From: an uncultured Eubacteriales bacterium
Lineage (GTDB): Bacteria > Bacillota_I > Bacilli_A > RF39 > UBA660
Direction of reading: 5' to 3'
DNA: 27,510 bases
NCBI GenBank assembly: GCA_905211265.1
Contig: CAJMAC010000014.1
Span: 1 to 27,510 of the forward strand
Every line of letters begins with the position of its first letter. Positions within the stretch are counted from its first letter, which is position 1. Of this stretch, positions 15,748-24,793 are shown piece after piece. The notes under the pieces were generated by a model. It did no database searches. It was not told where the DNA came from and was given only the letters and a program-made list of their open reading frames with translations. The position numbers and the translations under genes were made by a program.

Positions 15748-18540
15748 ATGAATAAACTAAAGATAAAAGAATCATATTTAATATTACTTATAGTAGTAAG
15801 TTTAGTATCACTAGGAATATATACAACTTATGCATTATTTACTGCTTCTACTACAATAAATGATGTAGTAGGTATAACTGCTACACTTGATATTGGTAAA
15901 AGTATGTCAGAATATGAAGTTGTAACAGTGCCAGCTGGAGAAACAAAATTAATTGAACTTAATGTAGTTAATTCATATAATGGTAATATTTATTATGGAG
16001 CGTGGTATCAAATAGTTAAAGGTAATAGTGATAATATACAAATAGGATTATATACTGAAAGAAATAGTAATCCTAGTAGTGGTTCACTATCTTCAAGTAG
16101 TAATATAAATTTACTCGTGGGAATAACTAATGATAATAGCACTTCAGTAACTTTATATATTGGAGTAAAAGGAAGTTTAACTAATGAACTTAATTTAGGA
16201 ACAAATAAAATATTAATACCTGATGGTTTTAGCGAAGCATTATTAGTAACAGAAGATGTCTTAAAAGAAAATGCTACAACACCGACAGAAAATACAGTAA
16301 AAACTTATTCCTGTACAAAAGCGGTACAAAGTGATACACTTTCAGCAGGCATATATATATTAGAAACATGGGGAGCGCAAGGAGGAAGTTATAGTACAAC
16401 TTATACTGGCGGAAAAGGTGGTTACTCTACTGGAACACTAACATTGAAAGAATCCCAAAATATATATGTTTATGTAGGATGCCAAGGTAGTGCACATAGT
16501 ACTACAACAGGTGGAACATCAGCAGGAGGATTTAATGGTGGAGGTAGTGCTAAAACAGTAGGATTTAGTAGTACATATTCATATGTAACTGGAGGTGGAG
16601 GAGCTTCTGATATAAGAATAGGACAAGATAGTTTATATGCAAGAGTAATAGTAGCAGGTGGAGGTTCAGGTTCATCAAATAATAATTCTGGTTATTATGG
16701 TGGGGGAACAAGCGCAGGATATGGTGTATCAGGTTATGGTGGAACAGCAACATCCGCAGGAACAAATGGTTCGTTTGGAGTAGGAGCTTCCGCTAATCCA
16801 AGGTCTACAAATTATAAATATGCATCTCCAGGCGGAGGTGGTGGCTGGTATGGTGGTGGTAGTTCAGGAACAAATAGAAGTGACTCTACAGATTATCGTA
16901 CCTATACTGGCGGTGGTTCAGGTTATGTTTATACTTCATCAACTGCCTCAAATTATCCATCAGGTAATTTATTGAATTCAAATTATTATTTAACTGACAC
17001 AAAAATATATGACGGAAATACAACTTTTGAAAACAAAGATGGTAAATTAGAAAAAGGACATTCTGGTGATGGTTTCGTTAGAATAAGCCAAATAATAATT
17101 TATTCAATACCTAATTTAACATTTCCTGGAGATTTAGTAGTAAAATATGGACAAAATGTAAACTTAACTAGCGATACAACATTAACTTGTGAATATAATA
17201 CAACAACAGGATGTTCAATTATTGGTACTTCGATTACTGATACATCTACTTTATCTGAGGGTACACATATATTAACTTATACAGTAAAAGGGAAAGATAA
17301 CAAAAAATATTTATTTAATAGAAATATACTTGTTGAAAAAGGTCCTATTTTAACTGGCTCATTAGGAAAGCAAATATTAATAGATAATCCAACGATATCA
17401 ACAAGAACAGATTTTTCTAAAATGTATACTACTGATACTACAGGAACAATATTTAAACAAAGTAGTTCTTTAACATCACAAATGACTGAGGACATTAATG
17501 GTGATGGAATAGGTGAAGATGTTTATTATTATTCAGGAAATCCCTCAAATAATTGGGTTAAGTTTGGAGATTATTATTGGAGAATAATAAGAATAAATGA
17601 AGATGGAAGTATTAGGCTTATATTAACTGGAACAGAATATTCAGCAACTGTAGATACTAACTCAGTTTTTGAAGTATATCCAGGTGGTTATGCATTTATA
17701 GCATCTCAAGTAAATTATGTTGATAATCCTGGTACTTGTCCTGGAAATCATTCTATGAATGCAGGTTATATGTATGGTATACCTGGAAGTTTAGCAAATA
17801 ATAGAAAAAATACAAACTCTAGTAATATAAAAACGACTGTTGATAATTGGTATAAAGATAAAATTTTATCTTCATATGATAAGTATGTTAGTAAAACTGC
17901 AATATATTGTGCAGATAGAAGTGTTGGAAGTGGAACCTATACTGATAATGATGCTGCCTTTTCATATGCTTCTTATACTAGAGCTTCTAATAAAACACCA
18001 ACTTATAAGTGTGGTGGAAATGGGACAGGAGGATTATTTGAGAGTAAACAAGCAGTTGAAGATAAATTCAGCGTAAGTACAGCAAGTGGAGGAAATGGAG
18101 ACTTAACTTATCCTATAGCATTAATAAATGCTGATGAACTTGTATATGCTGGAGCAATTTATGGTACTGATAGTCTTGGTGGACCATATCCATGGTATTC
18201 AATTGCTAATCCAACTGTTGGAACATCATCATCTAGTGGAAAAACATATGTACCAGATGATAATAGAATAGCAGGAATATGGTTAACAATGTCACCATCT
18301 AGTTGGGTTGGAGATACCGGAGGATGTTATGCAAGTATAATAACAGTTAATAATTATAATACTGCAGGTGGAAATCAACAAGTTGGTGGAATACATAGTG
18401 GTGCAAGTGCAGATTCTAGACATTCTGTTCGCCCAGTATTAAGCATTAAAGCATGTGCTAAATATACAAGAGGAGATGGTAGTGTAATGGATCCATATAT
18501 TGTTACTGTAGATTCTTCTTGTGCTAATGCTGAAAATTAA
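15748..18540 (+). CDS. Large secreted or anchored surface protein, TasA-like head plus ALK-type glycine-rich domain
   Basis: The 930-residue product begins with an export segment (about residues 9-30) and then ALFTASTTINDVVGITATL, like the N-termini of TasA/camelysin proteins. Residues about 185-450 form a glycine-rich domain with the markers of the ALK/LTK glycine-rich fold: WGAQGG, GGKGGYSTGTL, GGGGASDIR, VIVAGGGSG, PGGGGGWYGGG, GDGFVRI. Residues about 455-532 look like one Ig-like/Big domain with two Cys (481, 489). The remaining ~390 residues include YWRIIRINEDGSIRLI, several Cys and a Ser/Gly-rich end, a module I associate with DUF6273-like domains of gut bacteria. No LPXTG motif is present, so it may stay anchored by its N-terminal helix. 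A truncated copy of its 5' end lies at 1-113. Likely adhesion or matrix role (inference). Composition is less AT-rich in the Gly-rich part. Confidence 0.85.
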   Translation: MNKLKIKESYLILLIVVSLVSLGIYTTYALFTASTTINDVVGITATLDIGKSMSEYEVVTVPAGETKLIELNVVNSYNGNIYYGAWYQIVKGNSDNIQIGLYTERNSNPSSGSLSSSSNINLLVGITNDNSTSVTLYIGVKGSLTNELNLGTNKILIPDGFSEALLVTEDVLKENATTPTENTVKTYSCTKAVQSDTLSAGIYILETWGAQGGSYSTTYTGGKGGYSTGTLTLKESQNIYVYVGCQGSAHSTTTGGTSAGGFNGGGSAKTVGFSSTYSYVTGGGGASDIRIGQDSLYARVIVAGGGSGSSNNNSGYYGGGTSAGYGVSGYGGTATSAGTNGSFGVGASANPRSTNYKYASPGGGGGWYGGGSSGTNRSDSTDYRTYTGGGSGYVYTSSTASNYPSGNLLNSNYYLTDTKIYDGNTTFENKDGKLEKGHSGDGFVRISQIIIYSIPNLTFPGDLVVKYGQNVNLTSDTTLTCEYNTTTGCSIIGTSITDTSTLSEGTHILTYTVKGKDNKKYLFNRNILVEKGPILTGSLGKQILIDNPTISTRTDFSKMYTTDTTGTIFKQSSSLTSQMTEDINGDGIGEDVYYYSGNPSNNWVKFGDYYWRIIRINEDGSIRLILTGTEYSATVDTNSVFEVYPGGYAFIASQVNYVDNPGTCPGNHSMNAGYMYGIPGSLANNRKNTNSSNIKTTVDNWYKDKILSSYDKYVSKTAIYCADRSVGSGTYTDNDAAFSYASYTRASNKTPTYKCGGNGTGGLFESKQAVEDKFSVSTASGGNGDLTYPIALINADELVYAGAIYGTDSLGGPYPWYSIANPTVGTSSSSGKTYVPDDNRIAGIWLTMSPSSWVGDTGGCYASIITVNNYNTAGGNQQVGGIHSGASADSRHSVRPVLSIKACAKYTRGDGSVMDPYIVTVDSSCANAEN

Positions 18541-18556
18541 TAAAAAAATTATAAAT

Positions 18557-18661
18557 TTTTGATTAAAATTAATACATTGTTGGTAATATTTGTACCAAGA
18601 TGTATTTTTTTTATAAGAAAAGAAGTAAAATTGATTTTTTTTTATAATAATTATATTGAGG
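18557..18661 (+). repeat. Direct repeat copy B (terminator plus radC upstream region)
   Basis: This is the second copy of the element at 131-235. The first 70 bases are nearly identical and the last 19 exactly identical; the ~17 bases between them have diverged. It follows the full-length surface gene and precedes radC. Both copies lie exactly 123 bases (from an in-frame ATA/TTG-type start) or about 20-24 bases (from the repeat end) before the downstream ATG. Confidence 0.85.
18571..18612 (+). terminator. Terminator of the surface protein gene
   Basis: AATACAT (18571-18577) and TTGGTA (18580-18585) pair with TACCAA (18593-18598) and ATGTATT (18600-18606), then T to 18612. It is identical to the terminator at 145-186. 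Confidence 0.87.
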
Positions 18662-18681
18662 AAATATGGAAGGAGAAAAAT

Positions 18682-19359
18682 ATGAAATTTAAAAATATAC
18701 CTGATAATGAAAAGCCAAGAGAAAGATTAATTAAATATGGGGTTGAGAATTTATCTAATGAGGAATTACTTGCTATTATACTTAAGACTGGTAGTAAGAA
18801 ATATAATGTTAAGGAAATAGCAAATAATGTTTTATGTAAGTTTAAGGATATTAAGGAACTTAAAAATATGAGAATTAATAATTTACTTGATATTGAAGGA
18901 ATTGGTAAGGTTAAGGCTATTGAACTTATATCTGCGATTGAATTAGGAAGGAGAGTATATGAAGATAATAATTATGATGAGATGGTAATGTATGCAAATC
19001 CTAGTGATATTGTTAAATATTTTAATTATTTATTTAAGGATGAAAAACAGGAATGTTTTTATGTTATATATTTAGATACTCATAAGAAATATATTGATAA
19101 AAAAATGATATGTAAGGGAATATTAGATAGATCTTTAATACATCCAAGAGATATATTTAAGGAAGCTTATCTTCTTTCTGCTTCTAGTTTTATATGTATT
19201 CATAATCATCCTTCGGGAGATGCTACTCCAAGTAGGGAAGATTTTGAGATAACTAAACATTTAAAAGAGATAGGTGATTTACATGGAATTAGTTTAGTTG
19301 ATCATATAATTATAGGTAATGGTAATTATTATAGTTTTTATCAAGATGAGCAACTTTAA
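18682..19359 (+). CDS. radC: RadC-family JAB/MPN protein (UPF0758)
   Basis: The 225-residue product has the standard two parts: an N-terminal region with PRERLIKYGVENLSNEELL and a helix-hairpin-helix (DIEGIGKVKAIELISAIELG), then a JAMM metalloprotease-like domain with HNHPSGDATPSREDFE (His-x-His...Asp). The family was named for DNA repair, but its real role is unsettled; it is induced in competence in some Bacillota and is found in mobile elements. The ATG at 18682 follows AAGGAG. The frame is open 41 codons further upstream, but that part translates the repeat and terminator, so it is rejected. The TATAAT inside repeat copy B (18643-18648) may be its -10. There is no clear terminator before the lepA promoter. 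Confidence 0.94.
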   Translation: MKFKNIPDNEKPRERLIKYGVENLSNEELLAIILKTGSKKYNVKEIANNVLCKFKDIKELKNMRINNLLDIEGIGKVKAIELISAIELGRRVYEDNNYDEMVMYANPSDIVKYFNYLFKDEKQECFYVIYLDTHKKYIDKKMICKGILDRSLIHPRDIFKEAYLLSASSFICIHNHPSGDATPSREDFEITKHLKEIGDLHGISLVDHIIIGNGNYYSFYQDEQL

Positions 19360-19393
19360 TATTAGAAAAAATAAGAAAAAACACGTATCTTTA

Positions 19394-19423
19394 TTTACAT
19401 TATATTAGTTAATGTGTTATAAT
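19394..19423 (+). promoter_or_regulatory. Promoter of the lepA-murI operon
   Basis: TTTACA (19394-19399), an 18-base spacer and TATAAT (19418-19423), 23 bases before the lepA start. Confidence 0.78.
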
Positions 19424-19446
19424 TTTTATAGAAGTGGACTGATGTT

Positions 19447-21249
19447 ATGAACTTAGAAAAAATTAGAAATTTTAGTATTATTGCTCATATTGATCATGGT
19501 AAAAGTACTCTTGCAGATAGAATTATGGAATATACTGGATTAGTAGATAAAAGAGAACTTAAAGATCAAATGTTAGATAATATGGATATAGAACGTGAAA
19601 GAGGTATAACCATTAAATTAAATACAGTTAGAACACACTATAATGGTTATATTTTAAATTTAATAGATACTCCAGGTCATGTTGATTTTACTTATGAAGT
19701 AAGTAGAAGCCTAGCAGCATGTGAAGGTGCAATTTTAGTAGTAGATGCTGCCCAAGGTATTGAAGCACAAACATTAGCAAATGTTTATTTAGCAATGGAG
19801 CATGATTTAGAGATAATACCTGTTATTAATAAAATAGATTTACCAAATGCTGATATTGAATCTAGAAAAAGAGAGTTAGTAGAAACATTTGGGTTTAGGG
19901 AAGATGAGATATTATTAGTATCTGCAAAAACTGGTGTAGGAATAGATAAATTAGTAGATGCAATTATTGGAAGAATACCACATCCAGTAGAAAAATATCA
20001 TGATAATAAACTTAGAGCACTAATATTTGATAGTTATTTTGATTCATATCGTGGAGTAGTAATACTTGCTAGAATAGTATCAGGTAGTATACATAATAAA
20101 GATAATATAAGAATGTTTACTACAAATGCTAATTATGAAGTAGTAGATTTATTTTATAATACAATGAAAGAAACTAAAACTTCTTGTCTATCTACTGGGG
20201 AAGTTGGTTTTATTACTGCCTCAATTAAGAGTATTTCAGATATTAAAGTAGGAGATACTATAACTTTAGAGTCTGATAATCTAGAAAATCCATTACCAGG
20301 TTATAAGCCTATGAAACCTATGGTATATTGTGGTATATATCCAATAGATTCTACTAAATATCCAATGTTAAAGGAAGCATTAGAAAAATTAAAATTAAAT
20401 GATTCATCATTAATTACAACTCCTGAAACATCTTCAACACTTGGATTTGGTTTTAGAACAGGTTTCTTAGGACTACTTCATATGGATATAATTAAAGAAA
20501 GAATTGAAAGAGAATTTAATATAGAAATAATTGTTACAAGTCCTTCAGTTAATTATGAAATAGTACTTACTGATGAATCTATAATATATATTGATAATCC
20601 GAGTAAAATGCCTGATAAAGTAAGAATAAAATCAATAAGTGAACCATATATTAAAACAAATATCTTTGTATCTAGCACATATATTGGTAAAATTATGGAA
20701 CTATGTCAAAATAAAAGAGGAACATATATAAATATGGATTATATAGATAAAGAAAGAGTTAATATTCATTATGAAATACCTTTATCAGAAATAGTATATG
20801 ATTTTTTTGATAAATTAAAAAGTTATACTAAAGGTTATGCATCATTTGATTATGATATAATTGGTTATAAAGAAAGCAACTTAGTAAAAATGGATATTAT
20901 GTTAAATGGTGAAATAGTAGATGCTTTATCTCTTATTGTACATAAAGATTTTGCTTACAATAGAGCAAGAGTAATTGTAGATAATTTAAAGAAAATAATA
21001 CCAAGGCAAATGTTTGAAGTTCCAATTCAAGCGGTAATAGGAAGTAAAGTAATAGCAAGAAGTGACATAAAAGCAATGAGAAAAAATGTCTTAGCTAAGT
21101 GTTATGGGGGAGATATTACTAGAAAAAGAAAATTATTAGATAAGCAAAAAGAAGGTAAAAAGAAGATGAAACAGATAGGTAGAGTAGAAATACCTTCGGA
21201 AGCGTTCTTATCAATACTTAGTGAGGATGAATTTAAAGATGATGAATAA
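19447..21249 (+). CDS. lepA: Elongation factor 4 (LepA), ribosome back-translocase GTPase
   Basis: The 600-residue product has full length and domain order. It starts IRNFSIIAHIDHGKSTLADRI (G1), with DIERERGITIKLN (G2), DTPGHVDF (G3), NKIDLP (G4) and VSAKTGVGI (G5), then domain II, the EF-G-like domains (GFRTGFLGLLHMDIIKERIERE) and the LepA-specific C-terminus (KVIARSDIKAMRKNVLAKCYGGDITRKRKLLDKQKEGKKKMK). The translation start has only a weak ribosome site (AGAAGTGGA). It is the first gene of an operon; the next gene begins inside its last codons (11-base overlap), so translation is coupled. Confidence 0.98.
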   Translation: MNLEKIRNFSIIAHIDHGKSTLADRIMEYTGLVDKRELKDQMLDNMDIERERGITIKLNTVRTHYNGYILNLIDTPGHVDFTYEVSRSLAACEGAILVVDAAQGIEAQTLANVYLAMEHDLEIIPVINKIDLPNADIESRKRELVETFGFREDEILLVSAKTGVGIDKLVDAIIGRIPHPVEKYHDNKLRALIFDSYFDSYRGVVILARIVSGSIHNKDNIRMFTTNANYEVVDLFYNTMKETKTSCLSTGEVGFITASIKSISDIKVGDTITLESDNLENPLPGYKPMKPMVYCGIYPIDSTKYPMLKEALEKLKLNDSSLITTPETSSTLGFGFRTGFLGLLHMDIIKERIEREFNIEIIVTSPSVNYEIVLTDESIIYIDNPSKMPDKVRIKSISEPYIKTNIFVSSTYIGKIMELCQNKRGTYINMDYIDKERVNIHYEIPLSEIVYDFFDKLKSYTKGYASFDYDIIGYKESNLVKMDIMLNGEIVDALSLIVHKDFAYNRARVIVDNLKKIIPRQMFEVPIQAVIGSKVIARSDIKAMRKNVLAKCYGGDITRKRKLLDKQKEGKKKMKQIGRVEIPSEAFLSILSEDEFKDDE

Positions 21250-23080
21250 GCAAATAAAAAGTATATTACTTAAAGAAAATTTTTGTTGTGAAGATTTAGA
21301 AGTATTTTTAAATGTTGACTATAAAGAAGTTATAAAAGAAATATTTAATGTTTTATTAGAGTCTCTTAAAAATAGTACTCATGAAGAGATAGATTTAGTT
21401 ATGTCTAATATCGAATTATTTGTAGAAACTAGTGATAATATAGATTATAAAATAGTTAATAATGCTGTAAGGGAAGCAAATTATAAATTAAATGGTATTA
21501 AAGCAAATATTGATGATAAAGTACTTAAAAATATTAAGTTTAGACTTATTGCTTTAAATAGACAAATAAATATTAGTAGAGAAAAAGTTGATAATTTAAA
21601 TATATTTAATTTTTATCATTACCTTCTTTTTGAAGAAAGAAATATTAATATGGTAGAATTATTACTTAAAACAGAAAATAATATTTTAAATAAAAAAGAT
21701 GATTATGGTAATGATTTATTTACTAATGTTATAGATAATTATTGTTCTTTAGAAGAAACCAATGAATTAATTGATTATTATTATGAGGTAATAAATTTAT
21801 TTTTTAAATATCTAGAAGATAAATTAATTAAAAGTGAAAGACAAAAATATATTGATTTATTAGAAAGAAGTTTCTGTAAGAATAAGAATCATGTTAGAAA
21901 AATATTAAAAAGATTTGATGAATATTATTTAATTGATGCGAAAGATTTAGAAAAAAAATATCATGTAACTACTAAAATACATGACAAAGCAATCGAAGAA
22001 TTAAATGATTTTGTTTTTGATGTAAGTGGTAGAAAGAAATTTAATAGCAATTTTATAACTATTGATGATGAAGATGCATTATGCTTGGATGACGCAATTA
22101 GTTTAGTTAAAAATAAAGATGGTAGTTTTTGTTATTATGTTGCAATAACAGATATACCTTCCTTAATTCCTTATGGTTCATATACATTTTATGATGCTTT
22201 AAAAAAAGAAGAAACAATTTATTTATGTGATAAAAATATTAATTTATATCATGAATCAATTGCTAATAATTTATGTTCATTACTTCCTAATAGTAGTAAA
22301 AATGTAATAATATATAAAGTATTTGCAGATCCATCATTCAATATTAATCCTGAGAGTCTAGAAATACATAAAGGTATTATTACTGTTAGAAATAGATTAT
22401 CTTATAAACAAGTAAATAAACAAGAAAAATTAGATGTTGAAACAGGTAAAATGTTAGAAAATATTGCTTTACTTTCTTATAAATTAAGAAGTCAAAATAA
22501 AGCAAAAGAAATGTATCGTTTTATAGAAAATACTATTAATTCTAATGCTATATGGCATCATAGTATGTATACAGATAAATCAATATCTGCAAATATTATT
22601 CAAGAGTCAATGTTACTTGTTAATCATTTAGCACCAAAATATTTTCTAGATAGAGGCTTGATTTATACATATAGAAATCATAAGTTTCCAACAGATAATA
22701 TAGTTAATAGTGAGGTAGATAGATTACTTAATTTATCAAAAACAAATATAAGTGAAAATGAGATTAAAAAAATATTTAATATGATAAGAGATAATTATTT
22801 GAATGCTTATTATAGTATTATTAACGAAGGTCATCAAGGCTTAAATTATGATGTTTATTCTCATTCTACTTCACCTGGTAGAAGAGCTTGCGACGGATTT
22901 AATCAATATTTAACCTATGAACAATTATTCAAAGGTACAGTATCAGATAAGAAACATTATATTTTAGAAGCTACTACTAAAGAAGTGGTAGAATATATAA
23001 ATTGTAAAAAGAAGGAAAATGATAAATTTGCTAGTGAATATAATTATTTACATGGTAAACAGTTAATTAGAAAGAAGTGA
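21239..23080 (+). CDS. Unusual RNB-domain (RNase R/II-like) protein
   Basis: The 613-residue product has an RNB domain in its second half. It begins FITIDDEDALCLDDAIS, continues with YVAITDIPSLI, ESIANNLCSLLPN and RNRLSYKQV, and includes YSHSTSPGRRACDGFNQYL, the counterpart of the TSPIRRYxD signature. The first ~260 residues do not look like the usual OB-fold cold-shock domains; they are helical with an ankyrin-like piece (MVELLLKTENNILNKKDDYGND). The protein ends soon after the RNB domain with no S1 domain. One of the four metal-binding Asp residues (RNase II D207 position) is Cys here; the others are present. It may be a reduced 3'-5' exoribonuclease or an RNA-binding derivative. The start is ATG 21239 or 21242, overlapping lepA. 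The stop lies five bases before miaB. Confidence 0.82.
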   Translation: MMNKQIKSILLKENFCCEDLEVFLNVDYKEVIKEIFNVLLESLKNSTHEEIDLVMSNIELFVETSDNIDYKIVNNAVREANYKLNGIKANIDDKVLKNIKFRLIALNRQINISREKVDNLNIFNFYHYLLFEERNINMVELLLKTENNILNKKDDYGNDLFTNVIDNYCSLEETNELIDYYYEVINLFFKYLEDKLIKSERQKYIDLLERSFCKNKNHVRKILKRFDEYYLIDAKDLEKKYHVTTKIHDKAIEELNDFVFDVSGRKKFNSNFITIDDEDALCLDDAISLVKNKDGSFCYYVAITDIPSLIPYGSYTFYDALKKEETIYLCDKNINLYHESIANNLCSLLPNSSKNVIIYKVFADPSFNINPESLEIHKGIITVRNRLSYKQVNKQEKLDVETGKMLENIALLSYKLRSQNKAKEMYRFIENTINSNAIWHHSMYTDKSISANIIQESMLLVNHLAPKYFLDRGLIYTYRNHKFPTDNIVNSEVDRLLNLSKTNISENEIKKIFNMIRDNYLNAYYSIINEGHQGLNYDVYSHSTSPGRRACDGFNQYLTYEQLFKGTVSDKKHYILEATTKEVVEYINCKKKENDKFASEYNYLHGKQLIRKK

Positions 23081-23085
23081 AAAGT

Positions 23086-24510
23086 ATGAATTTACCTAAT
23101 TTAAAAGAAGCAAAAGTTAGAACAAAAAATAAAGTAGATATAGTAAATAATGCTTATAATATTCCTGAAGAAGTAAAGAATATAGGTAAAAATAAAACAT
23201 ATCATATTATTACATATGGTTGTCAAATGAATGTTCATGATAGTGAAAATATATCTGCAATTATGGAAGATTTAGGATATACAAAAAATGAAGATATGGA
23301 TAAATCTGATGTAATAATATTAAATACTTGTGCAATTAGAGAAAATGCTCATAATAAAGTAACTGGTATGTTAGGAAGAATTAAACATTTAAAAGAAACA
23401 AGACCAGAAATTATTACAATGTTATGTGGTTGTATGGCTCAAGAAGAAGGTATTGCTAATATGTTAAAAGATAAATATAAATGGGTTAACATAGTATTTG
23501 GAACACATAATATACATATGATACCTACATATTTATTAAATAACTTAAAAGAACAAACTCAAGAATTAGAAGTTTTTTCTATCGAAGGAAATGTTTATGA
23601 AGGAATACCTGTAAAAAGAGATTCAAAATATACTGCCTGGGTAAATATAATGTATGGATGTGATAAATTTTGTACATATTGTATTGTTCCTTATACAAGA
23701 GGTAAACAAAGAAGTAGATTAAATACTGATATTATTAATGAAGTAAAAGAATTAGTTAAAGATGGTTATAAAGAAGTAACATTATTAGGACAAAATGTTA
23801 ATGCTTATGGAAAAGATTTAGATGCTAATTATACATTTGCTAATTTACTCGAAGATGTTGCTAAAACTAATATTGATAGAATTAGATTTGTAACTTCACA
23901 TCCATGGGATTTTACTGATGAAATGATTGAAGTAATAAGTAAATATGATAATATTATGCCATATATTCATTTACCAATCCAATCAGGTAGTGATGAAATA
24001 TTAAAGAAAATGGGTAGAAAATATACTATAAAAGAATATACAACATTATTTAATAAATTAAAATCTAAAATACCAAATGTAAGTATAAGTACTGATATTA
24101 TTGTTGGTTTTCCAAATGAAACAGAAGAAGACTTTAATGCTACATTAGATATAGTAAGAAAATTAAGATATGATTTAGCATATACATTTATTTATTCAAA
24201 AAGAGAAGGTACACCTGCCTCTAAAATGGAAGATGCTATTACTCTTGAAACTAAAAAAGAACGCCTTGCTAAATTAAATGAATTAGTTAATGAATGTGCT
24301 AAAGAAAATAATATGAAATATTTAAATAAAGAAGTAAAAGTATTATTAACTGATCATAGCGATAAACTAGGTAACTTATCTGGATATACAGATACAATGA
24401 AATTAGTTAATGTTAAAGCAGATGATAAATATTTAGGAAAAATAGTAAATGTTAAAATAACTGATGCTAAAACATGGAGTTTAGATGGAGTATTAGTAGA
24501 TGAACACTAG
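23086..24510 (+). CDS. miaB: tRNA-2-methylthio-N6-dimethylallyladenosine synthase MiaB
   Basis: This is a radical SAM methylthiotransferase that modifies A37 of tRNAs reading UNN codons. The 474-residue product has the N-terminal MTTase domain (TYGCQMNVHDSENISAIMEDLGY, NTCAIRENAHNK, CGCMAQEEG: three Cys for the auxiliary cluster), the radical SAM core (MYGCDKFCTYCIVPYTRGKQRSR, Cys-x3-Cys-x2-Cys; HLPIQSGSDEILKKMGRKY) and a C-terminal TRAM domain. The ATG at 23086 follows AAAGAAGTGA. A GTG at 23077 overlaps the preceding stop (GTGA) and is a less likely start. It is followed with an 11-base overlap by a YlbF/YmcA-family gene, the same order as ymcB-ymcA in Bacillus subtilis. Confidence 0.97.
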   Translation: MNLPNLKEAKVRTKNKVDIVNNAYNIPEEVKNIGKNKTYHIITYGCQMNVHDSENISAIMEDLGYTKNEDMDKSDVIILNTCAIRENAHNKVTGMLGRIKHLKETRPEIITMLCGCMAQEEGIANMLKDKYKWVNIVFGTHNIHMIPTYLLNNLKEQTQELEVFSIEGNVYEGIPVKRDSKYTAWVNIMYGCDKFCTYCIVPYTRGKQRSRLNTDIINEVKELVKDGYKEVTLLGQNVNAYGKDLDANYTFANLLEDVAKTNIDRIRFVTSHPWDFTDEMIEVISKYDNIMPYIHLPIQSGSDEILKKMGRKYTIKEYTTLFNKLKSKIPNVSISTDIIVGFPNETEEDFNATLDIVRKLRYDLAYTFIYSKREGTPASKMEDAITLETKKERLAKLNELVNECAKENNMKYLNKEVKVLLTDHSDKLGNLSGYTDTMKLVNVKADDKYLGKIVNVKITDAKTWSLDGVLVDEH

Positions 24511-24793
24511 TGAAATATTAAATAGTGATATTTACTCTAAGTATAAAGAGATATGTTCTATAATAGAAAATGACGAAGAAATAAATAATTTGTTACAAGA
24601 AATAAAGAAATTACAAAATAAAAGTGTATTCTTAGAATATAATAATGATTTATCTTTTTTAGAAGTAGAAAAAGAGATATTAGAAAAAGCAAATATATTA
24701 AATAGTAATGAAAAATATAAACTATATTTATCTAAAATGAAAGAATTAAATGACAGTTTATTAGAAGGAAAAAATGCGAGTAGGAGTCTTTGA
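24500..24793 (+). CDS. YlbF/YmcA (Ric complex) family protein
   Basis: The 97-residue, all-helical protein resembles the Com_YlbF/DUF964 family (SDIYSKYKEICSIIENDEEINNLLQEIKKLQ, then LEVEKEILEKANIL). In Bacillus subtilis three such proteins, YlbF, YmcA and YaaT, form a complex that promotes RNase Y mRNA processing and is needed for competence, biofilm and sporulation. ymcA lies directly after the miaB orthologue there, which supports this assignment. Only one Cys is present (residue 19), so the Fe-S ligands reported for the Bacillus proteins appear missing; this is an observation, not proof of lost function. The gene overlaps miaB by 11 bases and murI by 20. Confidence 0.75.
   Translation: MNTSEILNSDIYSKYKEICSIIENDEEINNLLQEIKKLQNKSVFLEYNNDLSFLEVEKEILEKANILNSNEKYKLYLSKMKELNDSLLEGKNASRSL

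Noticed and set aside
16565..18076. Overlapping frames on both strands within the surface protein gene
   Set aside because: These are open by chance opposite Gly/Ser-rich codons; they have no ribosome sites and low-complexity products.
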